Assembly (NCBI GenBank): GCA_937928545.1
Contig: CALGJQ010000033.1
Span: 1 to 64,000, forward strand
Direction: 5' to 3'
From: an uncultured Verrucomicrobiales bacterium
GTDB lineage: Bacteria; Verrucomicrobiota; Verrucomicrobiia; Verrucomicrobiales; Akkermansiaceae
Length of the DNA: 64,000 nucleotides
Shown here: in pieces, positions 7,682-17,550 of the stretch
Layout: each line of letters begins with the position of its first letter
Position numbering within the stretch: position 1 is the stretch's first letter
Program-made: the position numbers and the translations under genes
Notes under the pieces: model-generated
Seen by the model: only the letters and a program-made list of their open reading frames with translations
Database searches by the model: none
What the model was told of the DNA's origin: nothing

Positions 7682-9157
7682 TTATTTCTTCGAACCGGTT
7701 CCGGGGAGGAAGCGGTAGTAGCTCTCAAGCATGAGAGTGGCGAGGCAGGTCCGGTAATGGGTTGCGTATTCGCCAGAATTTAGGCCGTGAGTGGCTTTCA
7801 CGGGTTTGTATGAACCGTCTTTATCTTGGTTTTTCAAAACCTCATCGCGGAAAATTTTGTTGTATTTTTTCCACTCTTTTCCTCCGTGATTAATCATGAC
7901 CTGAGCGGCGTAGTAGTGGCCGTAGAGGTCTGAGTGGTCCTTGGACTTCCAATCGAATTTCATGTTTTTGTCGATGAACCGCACGCCCTTGCGAGCGGAG
8001 CTGTTTGCAGAGGATTCCCAGATTTGGAAGCAAAGGGCACCGACCGCAGTGAGAGTGGTTCCGTCGTGGCGAATGGCGGTGCTGCTGTAACCGAATGATC
8101 CATCTGAGTTTTGTTTACTCTTCATGTAGTCGAGAGCTTTTTTGGAGCAGCGCTTGATGTTTTTGAAGTCGAGACCGGTGAAGTTACAAGCTTTGAGAGC
8201 CTGAAGCTGCCAGCCAACGATTGAGGTATCGGTGTGTCCACCGTCTTCAACGTATGAGTAGGCCCAGCCGCCGTTGGTGTTTTGGCTGTTGATCATGAAT
8301 TGGCCAGAGGCGAGGACGGCTTCTTCGAGCTGATTGATGTTTTCTCCGAAGGATTTCACGCAGAGGGTGTATGCTTCGGCGAGAGCGTAAACGGCGATGC
8401 CATGTTCGTAGCACCAGCCTTTGGATTTGAAGTCAGCAGCAAGCTTGCCTTTGTTCTTCATGGACTTGTCGACGAGGTAGGTGATGCCAGCGAGAACGGT
8501 TTCGCCAAATTCTTCGGATTGAGCGGTTTCGCAGTGACCAAGGTAAGCGAGAATGGCGAGTCCGGTCATGGCGACAGGTTGGGTGCCGGTCCATGAACCG
8601 TCTTTGTTTTGAGTTTTCTTAAGCCAACGGAGTGAAGCAAGGACGGCGTCTTCACATTCAGGAGTGCCACCGCCAGAGGTGAGTCGCTGAAGGCGGTCTG
8701 CTTTGGAGCAGCGCTTTTTCATGGCGGTCGGAATGTTTCCAAATGCACCACCGGCACCGGTTCCGTCGCCGTCGCCCCATCCGTCACCGAAGTCATTTCC
8801 GTCACCGAAGTCGGTGCTGGGCTCTGGGACATCGATATCGGGAACAGGGATGGCGGTGGGAGAAGAGGTATTGGCAGCGATGACCTTTGACATGGAGGAA
8901 GACGGAGCGGAGGGCTTTCGCTCGATCTGAGTTTGAACTTTCTTTTGCTGGAGATTGTCCTCTGATTCAGCAGCGCCGCTGTAGCTGACAATTTGTGGGA
9001 TGGCTTTCACGTTACTGGCCATGGCGATAATCATGAGAATGACTCCGACAAGGACCATGAGGAGCAGGGCAATGATCAGACTTGTGATGGTTGAGGTGCG
9101 CTTCTGGGCGTCAAGGCGGGCTTGGGCTTCGGGCGAAATTTGGGCGTGTAGGCTCAT
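7682..9157 (-). CDS. membrane-anchored prenyltransferase/squalene-oxidase-repeat protein
   Basis: The 491-residue protein (start ATG at 9157; an upstream in-frame TTG at 9211 is less likely) has a short cytoplasmic tail, one membrane helix at about 24-46 and a linker rich in Pro, Ser, Gly and Asp (about 80-140). A C-terminal alpha/alpha-toroid made of prenyltransferase/squalene-cyclase-type repeats follows; repeat cores such as TQNKDGSWTG, SQNTNGGWAYS, KQNSDGSFGYS and NQDKDGSYKP are visible. The fold occurs in terpene cyclases, protein prenyltransferases and complement-type proteins. The DXDD motif of true class II cyclases is not seen. Such proteins abound in Planctomycetes and Verrucomicrobia with unknown roles. 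Location is probably periplasmic, and binding rather than catalysis is plausible. Confidence 0.85.
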   Translation of the reverse strand: MSLHAQISPEAQARLDAQKRTSTITSLIIALLLMVLVGVILMIIAMASNVKAIPQIVSYSGAAESEDNLQQKKVQTQIERKPSAPSSSMSKVIAANTSSPTAIPVPDIDVPEPSTDFGDGNDFGDGWGDGDGTGAGGAFGNIPTAMKKRCSKADRLQRLTSGGGTPECEDAVLASLRWLKKTQNKDGSWTGTQPVAMTGLAILAYLGHCETAQSEEFGETVLAGITYLVDKSMKNKGKLAADFKSKGWCYEHGIAVYALAEAYTLCVKSFGENINQLEEAVLASGQFMINSQNTNGGWAYSYVEDGGHTDTSIVGWQLQALKACNFTGLDFKNIKRCSKKALDYMKSKQNSDGSFGYSSTAIRHDGTTLTAVGALCFQIWESSANSSARKGVRFIDKNMKFDWKSKDHSDLYGHYYAAQVMINHGGKEWKKYNKIFRDEVLKNQDKDGSYKPVKATHGLNSGEYATHYRTCLATLMLESYYRFLPGTGSKK

Positions 9158-9318
9158 GGATCTATTAAAGAAAGGGGTTTTGGTGTGTTTGAAGGACAAA
9201 TTACTGACCAAAAAACGGATTGGCCAGCAGAGAGATTCATTATTTTCACCCCTATAACGCGGGAGCTGACGGAGGAATTAGGGGGAATTAGAGAAAAAGT
9301 GATTTTTTCTCGAGGAGC

Positions 9319-10215
9319 TTATTCCAGAGCCCATTTGAGGAGCTTTTCGGAGTCATTCCAAATTTCCGCAGTGGTGGAGCCGAGGGCAACGGCGATGACC
9401 GCTTTTCCGTTGAGGACTCCGGAGGAGACGAGGCAGCGACCTGCGGCTTTGGTGTAGCCGGTTTTCATGCCGGTGCAGTAGTCGAGGCGAGCGAGGACTT
9501 GGTTAGTGTTGGTGAGGGTTTTGGTGCGTCCATCGGGGTAGGTGAAGGTGTAGGACTTGGTCTTCATGCATTCGCGGAAGTAGGGAGTCTTGGTGACTTC
9601 CCGGGCGAGCAAGGCGATATCGATCGCGGTGGAATACTGGCCTTCTTCAGTGAGGCCGTGGGGGTTTTTGAATTGTGATTGGGTCATTCCGATGGAACGA
9701 GCTGTGTTGTTCATGAGGTTGACGAAGGCGGCTTCGCTTCCGGCAACGTCACGAGCGAGGGCCTTTGCAACATCGTTGCCGCTTTTAACGAGGAGGGCTT
9801 TGACGAGGTCGCGGCGCGAGTAGGTTTCTCCTTCCTTGATGTAGACTTTAGAGGGTTCGACCTTGGTGTCTGGTGCTTCGACAGTGACGGGGTCGGCGAG
9901 AGGGCCGGCTCTCAAAACGCAGAGAGCGGTGAGTAGTTTTTGGGTGCTGGCAACGGCGCGTTGGGAGCGAGGATTCTTTTGGTAGAGAATACGGCCGGTG
10001 ATGGTGTCGATGACGACGGCGCTTTCGGCTTTGATGGTGGGGGTGGTGACGGAGGGGAGAGGGGGGCGAACGGCGGTGGGTCGGACGATGACCGGTTCTG
10101 GAGTCGGAGCCGCAGGGGCGACTGGAACGGCAGGTTGAATGGGGGGTGCTTGACCGGCGCTGCAGGCGGCCAGAAGTGCGGCGATGGAGGCGATAAGAAG
10201 CTCGCGAGATTTCAT
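9319..10215 (-). CDS. D-alanyl-D-alanine carboxypeptidase (PBP5-type, lipoprotein)
   Basis: This serine peptidase removes the terminal D-alanine from peptidoglycan pentapeptides. All three penicillin-binding motifs are present: SxxK as Ser90-Thr-Gln-Lys93, SxN as Ser145-Gly-Asn147 and KTG at 251-253. The N-terminus has a lipobox ending at Cys18 (ALLAACS), and a proline-rich linker follows, so the enzyme is probably anchored in a membrane by lipid. At 298 residues it holds only the catalytic domain and lacks the C-terminal beta domain and amphipathic helix of E. coli PBP5, which fits the lipid anchor. It is the second of two minus-strand envelope genes, separated from the transglutaminase-like gene by a terminator. 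Confidence 0.93.
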   Translation of the reverse strand: MKSRELLIASIAALLAACSAGQAPPIQPAVPVAPAAPTPEPVIVRPTAVRPPLPSVTTPTIKAESAVVIDTITGRILYQKNPRSQRAVASTQKLLTALCVLRAGPLADPVTVEAPDTKVEPSKVYIKEGETYSRRDLVKALLVKSGNDVAKALARDVAGSEAAFVNLMNNTARSIGMTQSQFKNPHGLTEEGQYSTAIDIALLAREVTKTPYFRECMKTKSYTFTYPDGRTKTLTNTNQVLARLDYCTGMKTGYTKAAGRCLVSSGVLNGKAVIAVALGSTTAEIWNDSEKLLKWALE

Positions 10216-10263
10216 TGGGAAGGAAGTTGGTCTGATGATGGTGGACTGGCAAGAAAAGAGAAA

Positions 10264-10301
10264 GAGCCCAACTTCCCCTCAAAGAGAGGAAAGTTGAGCT
10301 C
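10264..10301 (-). terminator. probable rho-independent terminator of the transglutaminase-like gene
   Basis: Arms 10264-10280 and 10286-10301 form an imperfect stem. On the minus strand it is followed by a T-rich CTTTCTCTTTTCTT. It lies about 110 bases beyond the stop of the gene ending at 10409 and upstream of the carboxypeptidase start. Confidence 0.65.
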
Positions 10302-10408
10302 ATGGGGGGGATTCAGCGTTGTTGTTCGCTGCTTTCTTGAGACGGAAGCTTGTTAGAGAAATTCGACAAAAAAGTGAGATAATTTCAAATTTTCACAAGC
10401 TGAACGAC

Positions 10409-12193
10409 TTAGTGTTTTTCTTTCTCTTCAGTGATGTCGGGATTTTTCGGGAGAGAGGGAGCGGATTTCTCCCATGCTTTTAGGCTTCCGAGGAGTTTTT
10501 TTTCGGTCGCTTTGTTGGCAGAGGCTGTCCCGTAGTGGACGGAGTAGTGATAATCTAAAAGCTCGTGAGTGAAGGCGGGAGCTTGAATGAGGGAAAGGTG
10601 GGAGCGGAGAGTGCGGCCTGGGGGCATGGGTTGGCCGTGGGCGTGGCAGGCGCGACGGAAAGCGGAGAGGTAGTTCGGGGGATGGGGAAGGATGTTGAGA
10701 GAGGGAGATTGCGAAGAATCGGGAGTGGAGGAGCGACGAAAATAGAGGGTGGCTAGAAGCGAAATAACGGCAGCGAGGCTGAGCCAGGAAGCGGTTTTGA
10801 GAAGGGGTAAGAGGGCCGAGGAGGTGTTGTCGTCGTCGTCGTGGAGTTCGGCTAAGGGAGAGGCTTCATCGGAGTCGGCGAGGGAAGATGATCCTTCCTC
10901 GCGGCCGGCGGGGGTGGTTTCGAAGATGACCCAGCCGAGGTCTTTGAGGTAGATTTCGGTCCATGCGTGGGCTTCGCGAGCGCGGAAGACGAAGAGATTT
11001 GGGGATTCGAAGTAGCGCCCGCCAGACCATCCGAAGGCGATGCGGGAGGGGATGCCCATGGCTCGGGTGAGCATGGTGGTGGCGGTGGCAAAGTGGGTGC
11101 AGTAGCCGATGCGGGTTTTGAAGAGGAAGGAGTCGAGCGGGTCGTCGTCTTCCGACATTTTGATTTTGAGGGAGTATTGGTAGCGAGAGCGGAGGGTCTC
11201 GCGGAGTTTAAGAAGGGAATCGCGAGTGGGAGGACCGAAGGCGGAGGCGAGGGTCTGGATCTTTTCGCGGAGTGCGGGGTCGCTGGGGAGGGCGAGGTAT
11301 TCGGGAGAAGGGGTGCTTCCTGGGGTGAGGGCGTTTTTTTCGAGTTGGTCGAATTGAAAAAGAGTGGAGGTGACTTGATAGCGGTAGTTGCTTTTTTCGA
11401 TGACTGAGGTGGGAAGGCGGAAAGTATCGGGTGCGGTTTCGCGCAAGTTGGGGAGCTTAATGGAAGTGAAGTCAGGGATGGTGACTGCGATGGTTTGGCC
11501 GTATGGGCTGGCGGCGTGAGAGACGTCGTAGACGACGGAAGGGCCGGTTTTGAGGCTAGGGACGGTGATGACTCCGTTGGTAGCAGTGAGGTTTTTGGGA
11601 ACCGTAGCTTTGGGAAACCATGAGCCAGCGCGGTAGGTGGCGAGGGTGAAACTGCGTAGGAAGAGGTCGGATGAAAGGAGCTGTGAGGCATCGCCTTTTG
11701 AGGCGGGGAAGAGGTAAAGTTCCGGTTTGTTTGAGGGGATGACTTTGTCGCTTTTGTTCAGCGAGCGAGGGCCGGGGCCGGAGAAGAGCCAGTTTGAGGT
11801 GACGCGAGATCCACCTGAACCGGGAGGGCCGGAGAAGCTGTCCTTGTCTGAGTCGAGGTTAGAATTCGTCTGGTAAATTTCGGGGTGGAGTGACTCATCG
11901 AGAGCGAGAGCGAGGTTCTCGGACTTAGGCGGGGCCAGAGAAAGGAAGATGAGGAAGAGGCACTCAACAAGAAGGACGGCGATTCCGACGGTGAGATAGT
12001 CCAGAAAGCGGGGAGGGCGTGCGGGCTTTGCAGCTTGAGAGTTTGGTTTCTTGGCTCGTCCCCAGATCGCGAAGGAGATGACGAGAGCGGAAACAGCGAG
12101 ACAGACACGGATGATGGGGTGCCAATCTGCGGGCCAGCCTCGAAGGAGGGCATAGCCGAGGATGATGCTGGCGACCAAGATGAGCGATCTCAC
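10409..12193 (-). CDS. TgpA-like transmembrane transglutaminase-like protein
   Basis: The protein has N-terminal membrane helices and a large extracytoplasmic region. It contains a transglutaminase core with Cys in RIGYCTHFATA and His in REAHAWTEIYLKD, followed by Asp/Glu-containing LGWVIFETTP, then another membrane helix (SWLSLAAVISLLATLYF) and a cytoplasmic C-terminal domain. This is the TgpA/DUF3488-transglutaminase layout. TgpA genes usually sit beside MoxR ATPase and DUF58 genes; none are here. The open frame extends to 12358 but runs through a perfect 14-bp hairpin at 12275-12308, so a start below that is preferred. The GTG at 12193 (AGGAA just upstream) or TTG at 12178 would begin close to the first helix. 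Function is probably linked to the cell envelope; the substrate is unknown. Confidence 0.78.
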   Translation of the reverse strand: MRSLILVASIILGYALLRGWPADWHPIIRVCLAVSALVISFAIWGRAKKPNSQAAKPARPPRFLDYLTVGIAVLLVECLFLIFLSLAPPKSENLALALDESLHPEIYQTNSNLDSDKDSFSGPPGSGGSRVTSNWLFSGPGPRSLNKSDKVIPSNKPELYLFPASKGDASQLLSSDLFLRSFTLATYRAGSWFPKATVPKNLTATNGVITVPSLKTGPSVVYDVSHAASPYGQTIAVTIPDFTSIKLPNLRETAPDTFRLPTSVIEKSNYRYQVTSTLFQFDQLEKNALTPGSTPSPEYLALPSDPALREKIQTLASAFGPPTRDSLLKLRETLRSRYQYSLKIKMSEDDDPLDSFLFKTRIGYCTHFATATTMLTRAMGIPSRIAFGWSGGRYFESPNLFVFRAREAHAWTEIYLKDLGWVIFETTPAGREEGSSSLADSDEASPLAELHDDDDNTSSALLPLLKTASWLSLAAVISLLATLYFRRSSTPDSSQSPSLNILPHPPNYLSAFRRACHAHGQPMPPGRTLRSHLSLIQAPAFTHELLDYHYSVHYGTASANKATEKKLLGSLKAWEKSAPSLPKNPDITEEKEKH

Positions 12194-12274
12194 TTCCTGA
12201 AAGCTAAGCTTGTGAGGAGAGGCTGTCGAGGTGCATGGGGGAGAAAAGGGGGGCTTATCCGTAAAAAGCAGAAA

Positions 12275-12308
12275 GCCCAATTTTTGCTGGGGGGAGCAAA
12301 AATTGGGC
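12275..12308 (-). terminator. strong hairpin, likely terminator of the SDR gene
   Basis: A perfect 14-bp inverted repeat (12275-12288 with 12295-12308, loop GGGGGG) is followed on the minus strand by TTTCTGCTTTTT. It lies 127 bases beyond the stop of the SDR gene at 12435. It also sits inside the 5' end of the longest transglutaminase frame, which argues that this part is not coding. Confidence 0.75.
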
Positions 12309-12434
12309 GATCTATTGGGGGGTTGGGGGGTGAACAAGCTTGCTAAGGGGGGGAACAAGCTCGTTCGATCTTGCCCACATTAGACGAGGGAGTGATCGGT
12401 TTATTTTGCCAAATTCGAAAAAAAGTGATTTTTT

Positions 12435-13244
12435 TTACGAGAGGGAGCTTAAAGCGTCGAAGAAACAAGGAAAAGAGGGTGCCCAGCCAGTGGCGCGGAG
12501 TTTTGAATTGAGGACCTTTTTGTGGGTCCAGGCGCGTTTGCGGGAGGTGTTTTTTTCTCCAGTGGGTGGGATCGGACGGTCGAAATGCTTGGCGAGGCCT
12601 TGGTAGCATTCGAGTTGGGTGATGGGGGTGTTGTCTGAGACGTTATAGATGCCGGGATGGTTTTTGGTGGCGAGATGAAGGCAGGCGGAAGCGGCATCGG
12701 AGACGTGGATTTGATTGAGGATGCGTTGGCCTGATTCTTCGATGAGGGCAGATTGGTCGAGGAATTTACGAAGAACGACGCTGCGGTTGGGTCCGTAAAG
12801 GCCGGCGAGGCGGGCGACGGTGCCTCCGGATTGAAGGACGATTTGTTCGGCTTCGAGGAGAAGTTGAGAGGTTTCGCGGATCGGTTCGGTGGGGGAGGAT
12901 TCATCGACTTCAGAGCCATCGGTCTGATGGTAGACGGAGGTGCTGGAGGTGAGGAGGAGCTTGCTCTGAGGGAAATGCTTAAGAAGAGAGCGGGAGCCAC
13001 CGACGAAGACACCTCGATAGGCATCGGGCCCACCTCGGCCGGAGGAGGCGCAGTGGATGATGTAATCTGGAGCTGGAAAAAGCGATGCGAGGCGCGCGAC
13101 TTCGTTATCATCGGAAAGGTCACAAGCTTCAGAACCATTATCGCCTGATTTTGTGACGGTTCTGACGAGGAGGTTTTGCTCGGCAAGTCGTGCGATTTTT
13201 GAGCCGAGAAATCCTGCGCCGGCGATGAGGAGTGAAGGTTTCAT
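12435..13244 (-). CDS. NAD(P)-dependent epimerase/SDR-family protein (YeeZ-like)
   Basis: This 269-residue extended short-chain dehydrogenase/reductase has an N-terminal nucleotide-binding GAGFLGS loop (residues about 9-15). An acidic VxDLSD-like segment (ACDLSDDNEV) and TSSTSVY lie mid-protein, where the usual catalytic Ser...Tyr-x-x-x-Lys is only partly kept: SVYHQ replaces YxxxK. The C-terminal part reads like other NAD-dependent epimerases (LAGLYGPNRS, QIHVSDAASACLHLA, GIYNVSDNTPIT). The closest recognisable group is the YeeZ/YbjT-type atypical SDR. A weak active site suggests binding or a non-standard reaction. It is followed by a strong hairpin. Confidence 0.8.
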   Translation of the reverse strand: MKPSLLIAGAGFLGSKIARLAEQNLLVRTVTKSGDNGSEACDLSDDNEVARLASLFPAPDYIIHCASSGRGGPDAYRGVFVGGSRSLLKHFPQSKLLLTSSTSVYHQTDGSEVDESSPTEPIRETSQLLLEAEQIVLQSGGTVARLAGLYGPNRSVVLRKFLDQSALIEESGQRILNQIHVSDAASACLHLATKNHPGIYNVSDNTPITQLECYQGLAKHFDRPIPPTGEKNTSRKRAWTHKKVLNSKLRATGWAPSFPCFFDALSSLS

Positions 13245-13454
13245 TTCAGACGCAAGATAGTGAGATTCTCAAGAACGGCAATCCGGTAAGATGGGAGAGG
13301 TGGGAGTCGTTTCTGTAAGAATGGTGAATCCCTTGTTGGATTTCCAAGTGACTCGTAAAAAGACCAAGCACCTCTGCATGTATTTTCGCGAGGAAGATGG
13401 CTGAGTTGGCAAGAAAGCGAGACAAGAGGAATTGTGGATCTTGAGAAAATAGCG

Positions 13455-14642
13455 CTAATTTTTTTGGTAGTAAGCGGTGATTCCTCGGGCGACTGCTTGG
13501 GCGTATTCAAGATAGATTTCTTCGGGGTCTTCTTTGAGTCGAGCCATGAATGGGTGGCTGTTCATGATGTAGGGTTCCATGAAAATAACGGGACATTGGT
13601 AAAGTCGATTGGCAAGCAAGTTGCGGCCCCAGAGGTTGGGGTGATTGCCGATTCTTTGTGAAGTACGAGAAGTATCAGAGTATCGGTAAGGAGGGAGCTT
13701 GATTCGCTCGTTAAAGGCATCGGCAATCATACGAGCGAGTGGGATTTCTTCCGTGATTGTTCCGGAGAGGAGTCGCTGGAGCATTTGGAATCGTTCGTCT
13801 TGATGAGCAAGCTCGCCAGCGGTGTAGGTTCCGTTGAGGATGATGTGGAAGTTTTGTGATGACTCGGGTGATTTGGATCCGGTGCCATTGTAGTGGAGGC
13901 AGATGACGACATCGGGTTGAATGTTATGATTGATGAGTGCGGCGCGCGCTCGGATCTCGGAGGTGCGGTAGAAGAGTCGAGGGTTCGAGAAGTCGGAAGC
14001 GCGTTTGTCGGTGACTGGTTTTAGTTCTGATCGAACTAAGGAAACTTTAGCGCCTCGTTCTTCGAGTAGAGGCGTGAGAATTTGAGCGGTCCGGAGAGTC
14101 ATTGTTCCTTCTCGAACAATGTTGTCTTCCCAGATGTATTCGCGGTCTTCTATTTCGGCGAAGTCGCCTCCGATATGCCCTGGGTCGAGAGCGATGTGGA
14201 GGCCTTCGAGAGGGTGTTCGCGTGAAGGCGAAAGGTCTGAGCGAGTGCGCCAGTCAAAGATGGCACCGGGAGGAGATGAATCGACTTTAGAAAAGTGGAG
14301 GATGAAGTCGCCAATGCTTGCGGTGTTTTCTTCTTCATCGATGACGATCCATTTTTTCCAAGAGTCGTCTTTTGTATAAATGGTTTGGAGGCGCTGGAGG
14401 AAGGTTTGGCGGGAGATGGTCTTTTGAAAGCGTTCAAGTTGGGACCAATCAGGAGGGAGGGCGAGATCGGCAAGATCCTTGCGTTTTTCGGTTTTGATCT
14501 CCGGTGAAGTGGTCGTCGATTTTGAAGAAATCTCGTTTTTTGAGGATGGAGCAGAGCGCGTTGCAAGAAAGATCACGATCAGAGCGATGGGGATGAGGAG
14601 AAGAAGCCAACGAAATGGCATTGTTAATTTTTTGCTGCTCAT
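13455..14642 (-). CDS. N-acetylmuramoyl-L-alanine amidase (Amidase_3 family)
   Basis: This zinc enzyme cleaves the bond between N-acetylmuramic acid and L-alanine in peptidoglycan. The 395-residue protein has an N-terminal membrane anchor at about 9-27 and a linker to about 60. The catalytic domain follows, with zinc ligands in ALDPGHIGG (His) and the downstream glutamate of IWEDN or VREGTM, then VICLHYNG (His) and the catalytic Glu of FMEPYIMNS. The insert between the first and second zinc ligands, including RTSEIRARAALIN, is typical of the family. It is probably periplasmic. The divergent YmdB-like gene starts 61 bases upstream, so the two promoters share that space. Start choice (ATG at 14642 or 14621) is uncertain by seven residues. 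Confidence 0.88.
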   Translation of the reverse strand: MSSKKLTMPFRWLLLLIPIALIVIFLATRSAPSSKNEISSKSTTTSPEIKTEKRKDLADLALPPDWSQLERFQKTISRQTFLQRLQTIYTKDDSWKKWIVIDEEENTASIGDFILHFSKVDSSPPGAIFDWRTRSDLSPSREHPLEGLHIALDPGHIGGDFAEIEDREYIWEDNIVREGTMTLRTAQILTPLLEERGAKVSLVRSELKPVTDKRASDFSNPRLFYRTSEIRARAALINHNIQPDVVICLHYNGTGSKSPESSQNFHIILNGTYTAGELAHQDERFQMLQRLLSGTITEEIPLARMIADAFNERIKLPPYRYSDTSRTSQRIGNHPNLWGRNLLANRLYQCPVIFMEPYIMNSHPFMARLKEDPEEIYLEYAQAVARGITAYYQKN

Positions 14643-14703
14643 GCTTCACTAGTCCAGCGAGTCAAAAGGACGTGCAACTTTAAATTTTACCAAAGGCTGA
14701 TTT

Positions 14704-15504
14704 ATGAAGATTTTGTTTCTAGGAGATGTGGTGGGTTCGCCGGGGCGAAATGCGGTGACTCAGAACCTGCAGTCGATCAAGGAGGAGCTTGAGGTGGATT
14801 TTATTGTTATCAATGGAGAGAACGCGGCAGGGGGGCGGGGGATCACTCCGAAAATATGCATCGAGCTTTTACGGGCCGGAGCTGCAGTTGTGACGACAGG
14901 AGATCATGTCTGGGATCAACGTGAAATTCTGGATTACTTTCCAACAGAGCCTCGTTTGTTAAGGCCGATTAACTTTGTCGATGCGCCGGGGGCGGGTTCG
15001 GTTGTCTTAGAAACGAAGAAAGGAAAGGTCGCGGTATTAAATGCGATGGGTCGGACCTTCATGAATCCTCCTTTGGAGAATCCCTTGACTCTTCTTGAGG
15101 CTGAAATTGAGAAACTTAAAGGGGAGGGAGTGAAGATGATGATGGTGGATTTTCATGCCGAAGCGACGAGTGAGAAGATCGCAATGGGCCGTGCTTTGGA
15201 TGGTAAGGTTTCGCTTGTGGTGGGAACTCACACTCATGTGCAAACTGCTGATGAATCGATTTTCCCAGGTGGGACGGCTTACCTTACTGACGCAGGAATG
15301 TGTGGTCCTGAGGTGTCAGTTTTAGGTCGAGAAGTGGACTCGGTGGTTTGGCGTTTTCGGACGGGTTTGCCGACCCGTTTTCCGGTGGCAAAAGGGCCGG
15401 TGCGTCTGTGTGGCGTCCTTGTGGATGTCGACGAAGAAAGTGGAAGGGCGAACTCCATTGAGCGATTCTCGCGACTGATCGAGGAAGAAAGTGTTTTAGA
15501 GTAG
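14704..15504 (+). CDS. YmdB-type metallophosphoesterase (TIGR00282 family)
   Basis: The 266-residue cytoplasmic protein matches the YmdB/TIGR00282 family over its whole length. Metal-ligand motifs are Asp8 in FLGDVVG, Asn37 and Glu39-Asn40 in NGENAAGG, His in TTGDHVWD, His in VDFHAEATSEK and the pair in VGTHTHVQTAD. Bacillus YmdB hydrolyses 2',3'- and 3',5'-cyclic nucleotides and influences biofilm and sporulation decisions. Whether that role holds here is unknown. The gene precedes the tRNA-Thr/tuf promoter by about 90 bases with only weak hairpins between. Confidence 0.92.
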   Translation: MKILFLGDVVGSPGRNAVTQNLQSIKEELEVDFIVINGENAAGGRGITPKICIELLRAGAAVVTTGDHVWDQREILDYFPTEPRLLRPINFVDAPGAGSVVLETKKGKVAVLNAMGRTFMNPPLENPLTLLEAEIEKLKGEGVKMMMVDFHAEATSEKIAMGRALDGKVSLVVGTHTHVQTADESIFPGGTAYLTDAGMCGPEVSVLGREVDSVVWRFRTGLPTRFPVAKGPVRLCGVLVDVDEESGRANSIERFSRLIEEESVLE

Positions 15505-15596
15505 GAAAATCGCTTGTTTTTTCCTGCGATACGGTGGGCTTGAAACCCGCTTTAGTAGAGGCTTCAGGGGAAAAAAACTTTCTTTTGAAAATACTT

Positions 15597-15624
15597 TTGA
15601 CAGAGTGGCCGACTTTGCTAGTTT
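15597..15624 (+). promoter_or_regulatory. strong sigma-70-type promoter for tRNA-Thr/tuf
   Basis: A perfect TTGACA at 15597-15602 is followed after 16 bases by TAGTTT at 15619-15624. It is preceded by an A/T-rich tract (from about 15571) that resembles an UP element and followed by a GC-rich GCGCCCG discriminator, as seen in stable-RNA promoters. It lies about 115 bases before tRNA-Thr. Confidence 0.7.
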
Positions 15625-15739
15625 GCGCCCGCTTTCGGCAGCGGTGCGAGGGAAGAGGAACGATACTTCGTTCAATGAGCGATTCTTTCTCTTCTTCACT
15701 CCGTTCTGATAGCACTCACTTTAACAACTTTCTGGTTCT

Positions 15740-15814
<75 letters not shown>

Positions 15815-15866
15815 GAAAGATGTGTGAGACGACCCAAAACCAGCTAAAACCAAATCAACCAATACA

Positions 15867-17051
<1,185 letters not shown>

Positions 17052-17114
17052 AAATTCGATTTATTGACAGGTTGACTTTTCAATTCGAGAAGGCGACTTG
17101 TTGGCTGGTTTTAC

Positions 17115-17143
17115 AGGGGCACTCCTCAAAAAGGAGTGCCCCT
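17115..17143 (+). other. stable hairpin between tuf and tRNA-Trp
   Basis: A perfect 12-bp GC-rich stem (17115-17126 with 17132-17143, loop CAAAA) lies 64 bases beyond tuf. No T run follows, so full termination is unlikely. It could give partial termination, stabilise the tuf mRNA 3' end or guide processing of the downstream tRNA. Confidence 0.65.
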
Positions 17144-17178
17144 CACTCGCCTCAAAAAACAAACATTTAAAAAGTTAA

Positions 17179-17254
17179 AGGACAGTAGCTCAATTGGTAG
17201 AGCATCGGTTTCCAAAACCGAGGGTTGTAGGTTCGAGTCCTATCTGTCCTGCCA
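17179..17254 (+). tRNA. tRNA-Trp (anticodon CCA)
   Basis: Acceptor arms AGGACAG/CTGTCCT pair. The anticodon stem TCGGT/ACCGA encloses TTCCAAA (anticodon CCA, reads UGG). The T arm is GTAGG/CCTAT with one wobble and loop TTCGAGT, and GCCA closes the 3' end. Its place between tuf and secE is a conserved arrangement in many bacteria. Confidence 0.97.
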
Positions 17255-17272
17255 CTTTTCCCCACATTCAAT

Positions 17273-17500
17273 ATGTTCCAAAAAATCTTCAAATTCATCG
17301 GCGAGGTTAAGACCGAGCTTCGTAAAGCATCGTGGCCTTGGGAGTCTGATCCTAAAATTCGTGGATTTAAGAAATACAAGGAACTCATCGATTCAACAAT
17401 CGTTGTTCTCATCGCAATCATCCTGCTTGCTGCCTATGTGGCCCTCTGGGACCTCATTCACACTCAAGCGGTGACCTTCCTCGGGGGTTTGGCCAAGTAA
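17273..17500 (+). CDS. secE: preprotein translocase subunit SecE
   Basis: SecE is the essential small clamp subunit of the SecYEG channel in the inner membrane. The 75-residue protein has the short single-helix form: an amphipathic FIGEVKTELRKASWP segment with the conserved ELRKVxWP-like motif, then one membrane helix (about 42-62). It starts 18 bases after tRNA-Trp and is followed by nusG after 50 bases, the usual order. Confidence 0.95.
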   Translation: MFQKIFKFIGEVKTELRKASWPWESDPKIRGFKKYKELIDSTIVVLIAIILLAAYVALWDLIHTQAVTFLGGLAK

Positions 17501-17550
17501 GGCTTAATTTCCCTTCAATTTTCCGTTTTTAACGAAACACCTATTTTCAA

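Noticed and set aside
12333..12366. LexA-type box at GAACAAGCTCGTTC
   Set aside because: The half-site spacing (GAAC-N6-GTTC) does not match SOS boxes I know, and no SOS gene is adjacent. It could be part of a G-rich spacer repeat.
15505..15596. Terminator after the YmdB-like gene
   Set aside because: Short stems exist (for example GTGGG/CCCGC near 15535), but none has both adequate stem length and a T run.
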